NCBI GenBank assembly: GCA_966185765.1 | Contig: CBIFVZ010000070.1 | Location: 1 to 19,610 of the forward strand | Origin: CBIFVZ01 sp966185765 | GTDB taxonomy: Bacteria; Pseudomonadota; Gammaproteobacteria; Enterobacterales; Enterobacteriaceae | Direction: 5' to 3' | DNA length: 19,610 bases | Shown here: piece after piece, positions 1-6,394 of the stretch | Numbering within the stretch: the stretch's first letter is position 1 | Layout of the letters: the number at the start of each line of letters is the position of its first letter | The notes under the pieces: model-generated | What the model was told of the DNA's origin: nothing | Database searches by the model: none | Seen by the model: the letters and a program-made list of their open reading frames with translations, nothing else | Made by a program: the position numbers and the translations under genes

Positions 1-124
1 CCCGAAAACTATCTCGTTTGTATTTATAATTAATAGATGCTATTTTTTGTTCCCATGAAGAGAATACATCGTCTATCGACTTATTAGTATAAAATCCATA
101 CATCACACCGGACCATTCAGCCAT
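1..124 (-). CDS. Probable Rhs-associated immunity protein, partial (5' end only)
   Basis: The first 41 codons are open from an ATG at 122-124 and run off the left edge. The start reads MAEWSGVMYGFYTNKSIDD. A good ribosome binding site (AGGAG) lies 8-12 bases before the ATG, in the 20-base gap after the end of the Rhs toxin reading frame at 145. I do not recognise the family. A small gene placed directly after an Rhs C-terminal toxin and on the same strand is normally the cognate immunity gene, so that role is inferred from position only. The visible part is hydrophilic, with no signal peptide or membrane segment, which would suit an immunity protein acting on a cytosolic toxin. Unlike the Rhs reading frame beside it, this stretch shows no frameshift or stop. 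Confidence 0.6.
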   Translation of the reverse strand, partial: MAEWSGVMYGFYTNKSIDDVFSSWEQKIASINYKYKRDSFR

Positions 125-144
125 TTGTGTATCTCCTAAACTAT

Positions 145-503
145 TTAGCATCCAGAAGCACCGTGTTTAACATCCCCTCGGAGCTTGTTATTCGCATCTT
201 TGAGCAGTATTTCTTCTATATAGAGCCTTAGATATCCATTCTGTCTATCTACCCTTTTAATCTTAGAACTATCAATTCGAAGGAAATAAAATGAGTGTTC
301 TTTTCTTTAGTTAATCCCATTTTACCTCTCGAGCCAGATGATTTTAACTCCTCAGGAGATAATGTAGTGACATATACACCCTGGGGTTTTCCCTTAACAG
401 AACCTTTTCCTCTGGCTCCGGGATCTTTTGTTTTAATTGTGCCTGACCCCATAATTCCATTATATCCATCTTTGCTCGTATAATGATAAACACGAATAAC
501 ATC
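145..503 (-). other. Variable Rhs toxin tip, possibly an ADP-ribosyltransferase-like (HYD1-type) domain
   Basis: After the DPPGL junction the sequence leaves the Rhs core and reads DVIRVYHYTSKDGYNGIMGS, later GVYVTTLSPEEL and THFISFEL. The H-Y-T start, the 'G-I-hydrophobic-x-S-G' turn and the 'GVYVT-x-LSPEE' segment resemble, from memory, the Tox-ART-HYD1 class of ADP-ribosyltransferase toxins. The uninterrupted frame stops at 249. A shift by one base near 270-278 would extend the protein to a stop at 145-147 with a plausible tail (SSKIKRVDRQNGYLRLYIEE, ending KHGASGC). I therefore read the stop at 249 as the result of a frameshift. The base composition of this part is markedly more AT-rich than the Rhs core and the neighbouring chromosome, as expected for exchangeable toxin tips. 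The family call is tentative. Confidence 0.5.
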
Positions 504-930
504 TAAGCCTGGAGGGTCTATCCAACTAAGCGGATTAGGACCGTACTGGTAGAGGTTAATGCCCCCGCCAGCCCTATCGGGTCCTGGCTGATAAACATCC
601 CGGCGCACGACTCACAGTAGCGAAAACGGTTATAATGTAAACCACTCCTGGCATCGACATACTGCCCCTGAAGGCGCAACGGTTGCCAGACACGGGAGGA
701 TACGCTTATCTGCGCCTGACCGGTCACACGGTAATGGGCCGACCACACATTCACCCGCGCTGCTCCATAACCGCAGCGGCTGGGCGCCCGGTTCGGCCAG
801 GTAAAGACTCGTCGCCAGCGGTTCAAACGTGCCGGGGTGGTAAAGATAGCCCTGTGCCGTTCACTTGTTATCCGGTGCCATCAGCCAGGTCTGCGTTTCT
901 GCCGCTGTTGGCGGCACGGTTTCATCATGG
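145..930 (-). pseudogene. Rhs-family protein, C-terminal remnant broken by several lesions
   Basis: Minus-strand frames together spell the end of an Rhs core: a TWLMAPDNK / GYLYHPGTFEPLA segment, then VWSAHYRVTGQAQ, then QGQYVDARSGLHYNRFRY, then FISQDPIGLAG, then INLYQYGPNPLSWIDPPGL, the usual junction to the variable toxin tip. No single frame carries all of it. There is an in-frame TGA at 861-863. The frame changes near 745-765. It changes again at a run of five C at 562-566, where six would restore the reading. A further change lies near 270-278 inside the tip. The right limit (about 930) is approximate and the large N-terminal core is absent, so this is a displaced or decayed Rhs end. Rhs proteins are secreted contact-dependent toxins, often carried by type VI secretion. 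The DPPGL form replaces the common DPLGL. Confidence 0.8.
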
Positions 931-1027
931 CACACCTCTCACGGTATCAGACAGAACAAAACGTTGAGATGGCTCACATAGCGCGGTTGAGCAAAATGTG
1001 GATACCGATAATGAAGCCACGGCAGGC

Positions 1028-1053
1028 AAAGCGGGCACAGAAAGTGCCCGTTT
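1028..1053 (-). terminator. Probable terminator of pgl
   Basis: A 7-bp stem (CGGGCAC at 1032-1038, GTGCCCG at 1044-1050) closes a 5-base loop just after the pgl stop codon. On the minus strand it is followed by GCTTT, a short T-run, so termination may be partial. Confidence 0.6.
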
Positions 1054-1062
1054 AACTGTAAG

Positions 1063-2058
1063 TTACCAGGCGTTAATCACCACCCACATCGGCCCCTGCC
1101 CTACCGCGTAACGTCCTTTTTCTTCCAGCAATCCCTGCACCCCGCTGATTTCATACACGGCGATATGGTGTGACTTCTGCCCGGCGGCAATCAGGTACTT
1201 ACCACTGTTGTCGATGTTAAAGCCGCGCGGCTGGGCTTCTGTTGGCTGATACCCTTCCACGGCCAGTACGCTGCCATCTTCAGAAACACTGAAAATCGTA
1301 ATAATGCTGGCAGTACGGTCACAGGCATAAAGATGGCGACCATCTGGCGTGATGTGAATATCCGCCGCCCAGCGGGTATCGGCAAAATCCGGCGGCATCA
1401 TGTCCAGGCGCTGTACGCACTCAATATGCCCGTGCGGGTCTTTTAGCTCCCAGACGTCAACGGAACTGTTTAACTCGTTAACACAGTAGGCGTACTCACG
1501 ATTAGGGTGGAACACCATATGGCGCGGGCCTGCGCCCTCAACGGTATCGACCTGCGCCGGATGCTGTGCCACCAGCTTACCGTCATCGCTTAAGGTAAAC
1601 AGGCAAATCCTGTCCTGCTTGAGCGCGGGCACGAACAACGTGCGGTTGTCGGGGGAGATATTGGCCGAATGGCAGCCTTCCAGCCCTTCAACCACATCCA
1701 CCACCGCCTGCGGTAGCCCATCAACCAGCGGCGTTACACTCACGCAACCGCCGTTGTAGGAGCCACAAAACAGAAAACGTCCGCTATGGTCAGTGGAAAT
1801 ATGGGTCGGGCTACCTGGCAGCGCCGCGTGTCCGGCTTCGGTAAGCGTGCCATCGTCAGGTGCAATACGATAGGCAATAACACGAAACTCCGGGCGTACA
1901 CCGACATACAGCCATTGCTTGTCCGGGCTGATAACCATTGGCTGTACCTGACCGGATACGTCAACCACCTGCAGCAGCGTCAACGCGCCGCTGCTCTCAA
2001 GACGCCAGACGTGGATCTGTTGGCTTTCGGGGCTGGCGGTATATACGGTTTGTTTCAT
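1063..2058 (-). CDS. pgl: 6-phosphogluconolactonase
   Basis: Hydrolyses 6-phosphoglucono-1,5-lactone to 6-phosphogluconate in the oxidative pentose phosphate pathway, in the cytosol. The protein is 331 residues, the same as E. coli Pgl (formerly YbhE), and belongs to the seven-bladed beta-propeller lactonase family. It shows the family stretches PEFRVIAYRIAPDDGTL, GCHSANISPDNRTL, GAGPRHMVFHP and RWAADIHITPDGRHLYACDR, and ends in GQGPMWVVINAW. I chose the ATG at 2058 (MKQTVYTASPESQQIHVW) over an in-frame ATG 21 bases upstream because it matches the family start. A GAGGTG ribosome site lies just before it and would be coding sequence if the longer form were used. It is transcribed divergently from ybhA. 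Downstream lies the Rhs remnant, where E. coli has ybhD. Confidence 0.97.
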   Translation of the reverse strand: MKQTVYTASPESQQIHVWRLESSGALTLLQVVDVSGQVQPMVISPDKQWLYVGVRPEFRVIAYRIAPDDGTLTEAGHAALPGSPTHISTDHSGRFLFCGSYNGGCVSVTPLVDGLPQAVVDVVEGLEGCHSANISPDNRTLFVPALKQDRICLFTLSDDGKLVAQHPAQVDTVEGAGPRHMVFHPNREYAYCVNELNSSVDVWELKDPHGHIECVQRLDMMPPDFADTRWAADIHITPDGRHLYACDRTASIITIFSVSEDGSVLAVEGYQPTEAQPRGFNIDNSGKYLIAAGQKSHHIAVYEISGVQGLLEEKGRYAVGQGPMWVVINAW

Positions 2059-2417
2059 AACATGCACCTCAGGAGTCAATATCCAGAATGATTACTACGT
2101 TTAAAAAATCAGCACGACAGGCAAGCGCCAGTGCACGGCATCATGCGTCCATACAGTACAAGTAAATCAAGCCATTAGCACTTCCTTTTAGCCGCTGTCG
2201 TGGCGCTTACGTGCGGTTTTCTCGCGTTGTCTTTACGCTATTGATGAATGCCTGATAAGGATAGCGGAGAATAATCAGTCGCCTCAAAACCCGCGCTCGA
2301 GTACGCTCGCGCCGCTAAAAACGCGAACACGTTCAATGGGTGCATCGACTGCCTTGCGCTCAGGGTTAAGCGGTGTACCATCGAACCTCCCTGCCATAAA
2401 ATTAAAACGGATAATCC
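2059..2417. other. Divergent pgl-ybhA intergenic region
   Basis: These 359 bases must hold the promoters for both divergent genes, but I find no promoter with convincing hexamers at both positions. The only structure I see is a small inverted repeat, CGCTAT (2236-2241) and ATAGCG (2261-2266). It brackets GCCTGATAAGG, which is loosely like one arm of a REP element, but no second arm is present. Confidence 0.4.
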
Positions 2418-3239
2418 ATGTCTTATCGCGTTATCGCGCTCGATCTTGACGGCACGCTGCTGACAGCGCAGAAAACCATTCTTCCTGCCTCCCTGGCAGC
2501 ACTCCAGCGCGCCCGCGAAGCAGGTTATCGCGTGCTGATTGTCACCGGGCGTCACCATGTCGCTATCCACCCGTTTTATCAGGCACTGGCGCTTGATACG
2601 CCTGCCATCTGTTGCAACGGCGCCTACCTGTATGACTATCATGGTAAAAGCGTGCTGGAGGGGAATCCACTCTCGGCTGAACAGGCCCTCCAGACGCTGG
2701 ATGTGCTGAAGGCCCATCAGGTGCACAACGCGCTGATGTATGTTGACGATGCCATGCTCTATGAAACGCCCGCCGGACACGTTGAGCGCACGCGCAACTG
2801 GGCGCTGTCGCTTCCCGAGGCACAACGCCCGGTGTTTCGCCAGGTAGCGTCTTTACGCGCTGCGGCGCATGAGGCAAAAGCCGTGTGGAAATTTGCCCTC
2901 ACGGGTGAAAGCCTCCCGCATTTGCAGCATGCGGCCCGCGAGGTTGAAGCCAAACTGGGGCTTGCCTGCGAGTGGTCATGGCATGACCAGGTTGACGTGG
3001 CGCAAAGTGGGAACAGCAAAGGCAACCGACTGGCGCGCTGGGTGGAAAGCCAGGGACTGAGCATGGACCAGGTCGTGGCATTTGGTGATAACTATAATGA
3101 TTTGAGTATGCTGGAGCGCGCCGGGCTGGGCATTGCAATGGGTAATGCTGACGAGGCCATTCAGGCACGAGCGGATAAAGTGATTGGCACCAACCAGCAA
3201 GAGAGCATTGCAGGGGCTATTTATCGCTGGCTGTTGTAG
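2418..3239 (+). CDS. ybhA: HAD-family sugar/pyridoxal phosphatase YbhA
   Basis: A cytosolic haloacid dehalogenase-superfamily phosphatase of the Cof/type IIB group, 273 residues (E. coli YbhA is 272). E. coli YbhA is reported as a pyridoxal-phosphate phosphatase that also acts on some sugar phosphates; the physiological substrate here is inferred from that. Motif I is DLDGT at residues 9-13, with both aspartates. Motif II lies near VTGRHH. The lysine region is WHDQVDVAQSGNSKGNRL. Motif IV is FGDNYND at 222-228. The cap domain lies between motifs II and III, as usual for this group. The start has only a weak ribosome site, but the opening MSYRVIALDLDGTLL fits the family, and no better upstream start is present. 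It converges on modC and the two share the short region 3240-3307. Confidence 0.93.
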   Translation: MSYRVIALDLDGTLLTAQKTILPASLAALQRAREAGYRVLIVTGRHHVAIHPFYQALALDTPAICCNGAYLYDYHGKSVLEGNPLSAEQALQTLDVLKAHQVHNALMYVDDAMLYETPAGHVERTRNWALSLPEAQRPVFRQVASLRAAAHEAKAVWKFALTGESLPHLQHAAREVEAKLGLACEWSWHDQVDVAQSGNSKGNRLARWVESQGLSMDQVVAFGDNYNDLSMLERAGLGIAMGNADEAIQARADKVIGTNQQESIAGAIYRWLL

Positions 3240-3260
3240 CACCCAGACCCACGCAGCAAT

Positions 3261-3284
3261 AAAAAGCGGGCATTATTTGCCCGC
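3261..3284 (-). terminator. Terminator of the modABC operon
   Basis: A 7-bp stem (GCGGGCA at 3266-3272, TGCCCGC at 3278-3284) with a 5-base loop. On the minus strand it is followed by TTTTT (AAAAA at 3261-3265 on the plus strand), 23 bases after the modC stop. The plus-strand side lacks a strong T-run, so it may only weakly stop ybhA transcripts. Confidence 0.85.
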
Positions 3285-3307
3285 AGTATAGATTTTACTC
3301 TGAGCTG

Positions 3308-4366
3308 TCAGGTGGCGATAGATACGCTCTTAATCTGTGCATAGACCCGTACATCCGGGCGAATAGCTAACTCGTCACGCGCCCAGGGGCTGATACGCGC
3401 CCACAGCGTGCGCCCCCCCACTTCCAGCTGCACTTCCACCTGACCGTCGTCGTCAAAACAGGCCACCACGCGCGCGCGCAGCACGTTGCGAATGCTGCTT
3501 TTTACCGGCGGCTGCAAGGCCAGCGAAACGTCAGACGCCTGAATACGAATTCGCAGCGTCGTGTGCGGCTCCTGCTCTAGTTTATGCACCCACAATATCT
3601 GCGAACCCAGTCCCAGCGCGGTCATGGCGTAGTGAGGGTGGTGCTCCAGCACGTTAACCTTGAGTACGCTGCTCTGCTGCTCTTTTGGCAGCCAGGGGTT
3701 CATCACCGAGCTGCCCCAGATTTTCTCTAAATCACCAAACGCCTTCACGCTGCCGTTTTCCAGTACCAGCACTTTATCGGCCAGGTGCAGGATTTCGTCG
3801 AGCGAGTGGCTGACGTAGAGCATCGGTACGTTTACTTCGCGCGCCAAGCGCTGCAACCACGGCAATAACTCGCGCTTGCGCGGGATATCCAGTGACGCCA
3901 GCGGTTCATCGAGAAGCAGCAGTTCTGGCGCCGTCAATAGCGCACGACCAATGGCAACACGCTGCTTTTCGCCACCGGACAACGTCCACGGCATACGGTT
4001 AAGGAGATGTTGAAGGCCCAGCAGCTGCACAATGTTGTCGAACTGCTTTTCCATCTTCTTCGCGATGGCGTACCTGAGATTACCCTGCACACGATAGTGC
4101 GGGAACAAGCGTGCATCCTGAAAAACATAGCCAATACGGCGTTTCTCAGGTGGCAGGAAGATTGCTTTACTGGTGTCGCTCAGAACACGGCCATTAAGCA
4201 CAATGCGCCCTTCCTGCGGCACCGTCAGGCCACTGATGGCGTTAATCAGCGAGGTTTTGCCGGCGCCGGAAACGCCAAACACTGCTGTTACGCCCTGACC
4301 TGGCAGACTTTCGTTTACCGTCAGACAATGCTGGCCCAGCGTTTGGGTAAAATCGAGTTCCAGCAT
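3308..4366 (-). CDS. modC: Molybdate ABC transporter ATP-binding protein
   Basis: The ATPase of the ModABC molybdate importer, sitting on the cytosolic face of the inner membrane with ModB. It has 352 residues, as in E. coli. Walker A is GVSGAGKT (31-38), the Q-loop is VFQDARLFPH, the ABC signature is LSGGEKQR (129-136), Walker B is LLLLDE (149-154) followed by PLASLD, and the switch histidine is in YVSHSLDE. The C-terminal third, after about residue 290, is the molybdate-binding TOBE/Mop-like domain (SIRNVLRARV, then VEVQLEVGGRTLWARISPWA). The start is three bases after the modB stop, and its GGGAGG ribosome site overlaps the end of modB, so translation is probably coupled. It is the last gene of the operon. 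Confidence 0.97.
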   Translation of the reverse strand: MLELDFTQTLGQHCLTVNESLPGQGVTAVFGVSGAGKTSLINAISGLTVPQEGRIVLNGRVLSDTSKAIFLPPEKRRIGYVFQDARLFPHYRVQGNLRYAIAKKMEKQFDNIVQLLGLQHLLNRMPWTLSGGEKQRVAIGRALLTAPELLLLDEPLASLDIPRKRELLPWLQRLAREVNVPMLYVSHSLDEILHLADKVLVLENGSVKAFGDLEKIWGSSVMNPWLPKEQQSSVLKVNVLEHHPHYAMTALGLGSQILWVHKLEQEPHTTLRIRIQASDVSLALQPPVKSSIRNVLRARVVACFDDDGQVEVQLEVGGRTLWARISPWARDELAIRPDVRVYAQIKSVSIAT

Positions 4367-4369
4367 GGC

Positions 4370-5059
4370 TTATCCTCCCACTCGCTGGCGACTTTTACGC
4401 GCCAGCCATTCCGACACCAGCAGCGACGCCAGCGCCAGCAGAATGGAAATCACGCACAAGCGCGCCGCAGCACTTTCACCGCCCGGCATCTGAATGAGGG
4501 TATACATGGCTGAAGGGATGGTGCGGGTTTCTCCGGGGATATTTGAAACAAAAGTAATGGTGGCGCCAAACTCGCCAAGCGATCGGGCAAACGCCAGTAC
4601 GGTGCCAACAATAATACCTGGAAGCGTCAGCGGCAGCGTTATGGTGCAAAATACCCGCCAGCGCCCGGCACCCAGCGTGCGGGCAGCCTGTTCAAGCTTG
4701 ATATCCACGGCTTCGAGCGCAAGGCGAATCGCACGCACCATCAACGGAAACGACATCACGGCAGCCGCCAGCACCGCACCGCGCCAACTGAAGGCGAAAC
4801 TGATGCCAAACCAGTCATAGAGCCAGCTACCCACTACGCCGCGCCGCCCCAAAACCACCAGAAGCAGATAGCCCACCACCACCGGCGGTAACACCAGCGG
4901 CAGATGGATAATACCGTCCAGTAATGCCTTGCCAGGAAAGCGACAACGTACCAGCACCCAGGCAAAAAGAACGCCGAACGGGAGACTCACCAGAACGGCA
5001 AGCGTAGAGACTCGCAGGCTTAGTAACACCGCCTGCCATTCGGGATCGCTTAATATCAT
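4370..5059 (-). CDS. modB: Molybdate ABC transporter permease
   Basis: The inner-membrane channel subunit of the ModABC importer, 229 residues as in E. coli. Hydrophobic segments are spread along the chain, for example around residues 12-37, 51-70, 92-112, 146-160 and the C-terminal VISILLALASLLVSEWLA. The cytoplasmic EAA-type coupling loop that docks onto ModC is visible at about 123-146 (EQAARTLGAGRWRVF, then LPLTLPGI). The start ATG overlaps the modA stop in an ATGA arrangement (5056-5059), which implies translational coupling. There is nothing unusual in length or motifs. Confidence 0.97.
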   Translation of the reverse strand: MILSDPEWQAVLLSLRVSTLAVLVSLPFGVLFAWVLVRCRFPGKALLDGIIHLPLVLPPVVVGYLLLVVLGRRGVVGSWLYDWFGISFAFSWRGAVLAAAVMSFPLMVRAIRLALEAVDIKLEQAARTLGAGRWRVFCTITLPLTLPGIIVGTVLAFARSLGEFGATITFVSNIPGETRTIPSAMYTLIQMPGGESAAARLCVISILLALASLLVSEWLARKSRQRVGG

Positions 5060-5829
5060 GACTTCGTTGTAAATCCGTAACGTTTAAACACAGCGGCAGC
5101 TTCCGGCCCCTTCAGGTAACGATAGAAACCTTCCACCGTCGCGTTTTGATGGCCTTTGACCACCGCCATCGGATATTCCACTTTTTTATGGGAATCTTCA
5201 GGGAATATTGCCACCACTTTTACCCCTTTGCTGGCAACGGCGTCAGAGCCGTACACAATGCCGAGCGGCGCTTCTGCCCGCTCCACCAGCGCCAGGGCGC
5301 CGCGTACATCTTCTGCCGGTGCCAGTTTCGGCTCAAGCGTATTCCATACACCCAGCGTTGTCAGCGCCTCTTTGGCGTAAATACCTGCCGGAACGTGGTC
5401 CGGGTTGCCGGTTGCCAGACGCCCGTCTTTGAGCAGTGCCAACCAGTCGGTTTTGTCGCTAAGGGTAAAAGCCGCCTGCTCGCTTGTCACTGGTGCCACA
5501 ACCACCAGGCTGTTCGTCAGCAGATTAACCCGCGTAGCGGTCTGGACAGTGGCTTTCTCAACGGCGTAATCCATCCATTTCTGGTCAGCAGAGATAAACA
5601 AGTCGGCAGGCGCACCAGCTTCAATCTGACGTGCCAGCGTGGAAGACGACGCAAACGAGGACACCACCTCGACCTGCTTTTCCTTTTTGTACTGACTGGC
5701 GATGTCCTGCAGTGCGTTGGTTAATGACGCCGCTGCAAAGACGGTAACTTTGTCAGCCGCAACCACCTGACCCGCGACACTGATTGTTAACGCCGCGCCC
5801 AGCACAACACGTCCCCACGAACTTGCCAT
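5056..5829 (-). CDS. modA: Molybdate-binding periplasmic protein
   Basis: The periplasmic binding protein that delivers molybdate (or tungstate) to ModBC. It has 257 residues, as in E. coli. A signal peptide is clear (MASSWGRVVLGAALTISVAG, then QVVAA), with cleavage likely near residue 25, before DKVTVFAAASL. Family ligand-site stretches are FAAASLTNALQDIA, SFASSSTLARQIEAGAPADL, DVRGALALVERAEAPLGIVY and GSDAVASKGVKVVA. A GGGAGAG ribosome site precedes the ATG. It is the first gene of modABC, with a ModE operator and promoter directly upstream, so it should be repressed when molybdate is plentiful. Confidence 0.97.
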   Translation of the reverse strand: MASSWGRVVLGAALTISVAGQVVAADKVTVFAAASLTNALQDIASQYKKEKQVEVVSSFASSSTLARQIEAGAPADLFISADQKWMDYAVEKATVQTATRVNLLTNSLVVVAPVTSEQAAFTLSDKTDWLALLKDGRLATGNPDHVPAGIYAKEALTTLGVWNTLEPKLAPAEDVRGALALVERAEAPLGIVYGSDAVASKGVKVVAIFPEDSHKKVEYPMAVVKGHQNATVEGFYRYLKGPEAAAVFKRYGFTTKS

Positions 5830-5848
5830 TGTTTCTCTCCCAGCTCAT

Positions 5849-5872
5849 CGTTATGTACGCTGAAATATAACG
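5849..5872 (-). promoter_or_regulatory. ModE operator of modABC
   Basis: On the minus strand the 24-base site starts CGTTATATT and ends TACATAACG with a six-base centre, giving an interrupted palindrome with outer arms CGTTAT/ATAACG. This matches the E. coli modA ModE box as I remember it. It overlaps the -10 hexamer and the likely transcription start, the position from which molybdate-bound ModE represses. modE itself lies in the next unit. Confidence 0.9.
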
Positions 5873-5891
5873 AGGGAACCGCTGATTTCAA
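5864..5891 (-). promoter_or_regulatory. Promoter of modABC
   Basis: On the minus strand: -35 TTGAAA (5886-5891), a 16-base spacer, and -10 TATATT (5864-5869); each hexamer matches five of six consensus bases. The -10 lies inside the ModE operator. Confidence 0.8.
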
Positions 5892-5920
5892 AGTCATATC
5901 GGCAAGTTTTTCGGGGACTT

Positions 5921-5957
5921 TAGTAGAAAAGACAAAACGCCCGCGAATGCGGGCGTT
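5921..5957 (-). terminator. Distal acrZ terminator: second hairpin copy with the original T-tract
   Basis: The hairpin has stem arms AACGCCCGC (5936-5944) and GCGGGCGTT (5949-5957) and a 4-base loop. On the minus strand it is followed by TTTTGTCTTTTC, a normal U-tract. It is one copy of the duplicated insertion target; 5935-5957 repeats 6100-6122. Because the T-tract is here, this is the copy most likely to terminate acrZ transcripts. Confidence 0.85.
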
Positions 5958-6099
5958 ACAGATTGCTGACAAAGAAGGAAAAAACGGGGTTTTTCCTTCT
6001 TTGTGGTGAGCAGACGAAAATCAATGAATTGATTTTCCTTATTTTTTATTGGGTGTCATCCATCCTGTCTGTGACAGGATGCGGTAAGGCATCAGTCTC
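5958..6099 (+). mobile_element. Miniature terminator-inserting element, copy A (downstream of acrZ)
   Basis: A non-coding element of 141-142 bases beginning CAGATTGCTGAC and ending GGCATCAGTCTC. It is 134/141 identical, without gaps, to 14283-14423. It contains three stem-loops. Stem 1 is 15 bp (5969-5983 with 5990-6004) around a 6-base loop. Stem 2 is GAAAATCAAT with its complement (6016-6025 with 6028-6037). Stem 3 is CATCCTGTC with its complement (6061-6069 with 6073-6081). The ends form weak inverted repeats, 8 of 12 bases matching. It is flanked by a 23-bp direct repeat containing the whole acrZ terminator hairpin, which indicates insertion with target duplication. Relative to acrZ it lies in the reverse orientation. 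It has no open frame of note, so mobilisation would need a transposase in trans. Yersinia YPAL elements behave similarly, but I cannot test homology. Confidence 0.88.
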
Positions 6100-6122
6100 A
6101 AACGCCCGCGAATGCGGGCGTT
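6100..6122 (-). repeat. Proximal acrZ hairpin copy (target duplication)
   Basis: A direct repeat of 5935-5957 with identical 9-bp arms (6101-6109 and 6114-6122). It begins only nine bases after the acrZ stop. On the minus strand only three T follow before the element begins, so it has lost its U-tract and may act as an mRNA 3' stabiliser rather than an efficient terminator. Confidence 0.85.
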
Positions 6123-6130
6123 TGAATGGA

Positions 6131-6280
6131 TTAGCGCTGCTGTTTAGCGCGATCGTTGTGGCCTACGCCGGAGAACAGATTGAACAACTCCCCCAGTCCA
6201 TAGATAAGACCAAGGATTATCGCCATCATCACAGGCACCATGACCACAGCGAACAGCAGACTTTTCAATAATTCGAACAT
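6131..6280 (-). CDS. acrZ: AcrZ, small membrane accessory protein of the AcrAB-TolC pump
   Basis: A 49-residue inner-membrane protein, the same length as E. coli AcrZ (YbhT). It starts MFELLKSLLFAVVMVPVMMA and continues IILGLIYGLGELFNLFSGVG to a short polar tail, HNDRAKQQR. One long hydrophobic helix covers roughly residues 8-33 and includes the proline that bends the E. coli helix against AcrB. In E. coli it modulates export of a subset of drugs by AcrB. A strong GGAGG ribosome site lies five bases before the ATG. It is divergent from modE and reads towards modA, with the duplicated terminator and miniature element in between. The match to E. coli AcrZ is unmistakable despite the small size. 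Confidence 0.95.
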   Translation of the reverse strand: MFELLKSLLFAVVMVPVMMAIILGLIYGLGELFNLFSGVGHNDRAKQQR

Positions 6281-6394
6281 GATTGCCTCCAGCAAATTCT
6301 GAGCCGTTATTCTAACGGTATCGGCGCAAAAAGCATTGCCTTTTGTGCGCCTGCGATGCGTAAAATACGTCCTTTCCCATAGCAGGATAACGTT
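6281..6394. promoter_or_regulatory. Divergent acrZ-modE promoter region with a perfect short palindrome
   Basis: This 114-base gap must serve both genes. A perfect inverted repeat, CCGTTA (6304-6309) and TAACGG (6313-6318) with a 3-base centre, lies 24 bases before the acrZ start. On the minus strand it contains TAGAAT, a possible -10 for acrZ, but no good -35 is visible at the usual spacing. For modE, a TAAAAT at 6361-6366 is a possible -10, also without a clear -35. Confidence 0.4.

Noticed and set aside
2230..2270. A REP-type palindrome between pgl and ybhA
   Set aside because: Only one arm resembles REP and no matching second arm is present.
2238..2825. A 195-residue minus-strand open frame
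   Set aside because: It overlaps ybhA antisense; ybhA has HAD motifs and family length, while this frame shows no recognisable domain.
5963..6271. A plus-strand open frame of 102 residues across the miniature element and acrZ
   Set aside because: It reads antisense to acrZ and through the stem-loops of a non-coding element; copy B lacks the flanking context, so it is not an element-encoded protein.
6320..6360. A possible MarA/SoxS/Rob box upstream of acrZ
   Set aside because: A GCAC core is present, but the flanking bases fit the consensus poorly, so I do not call it.
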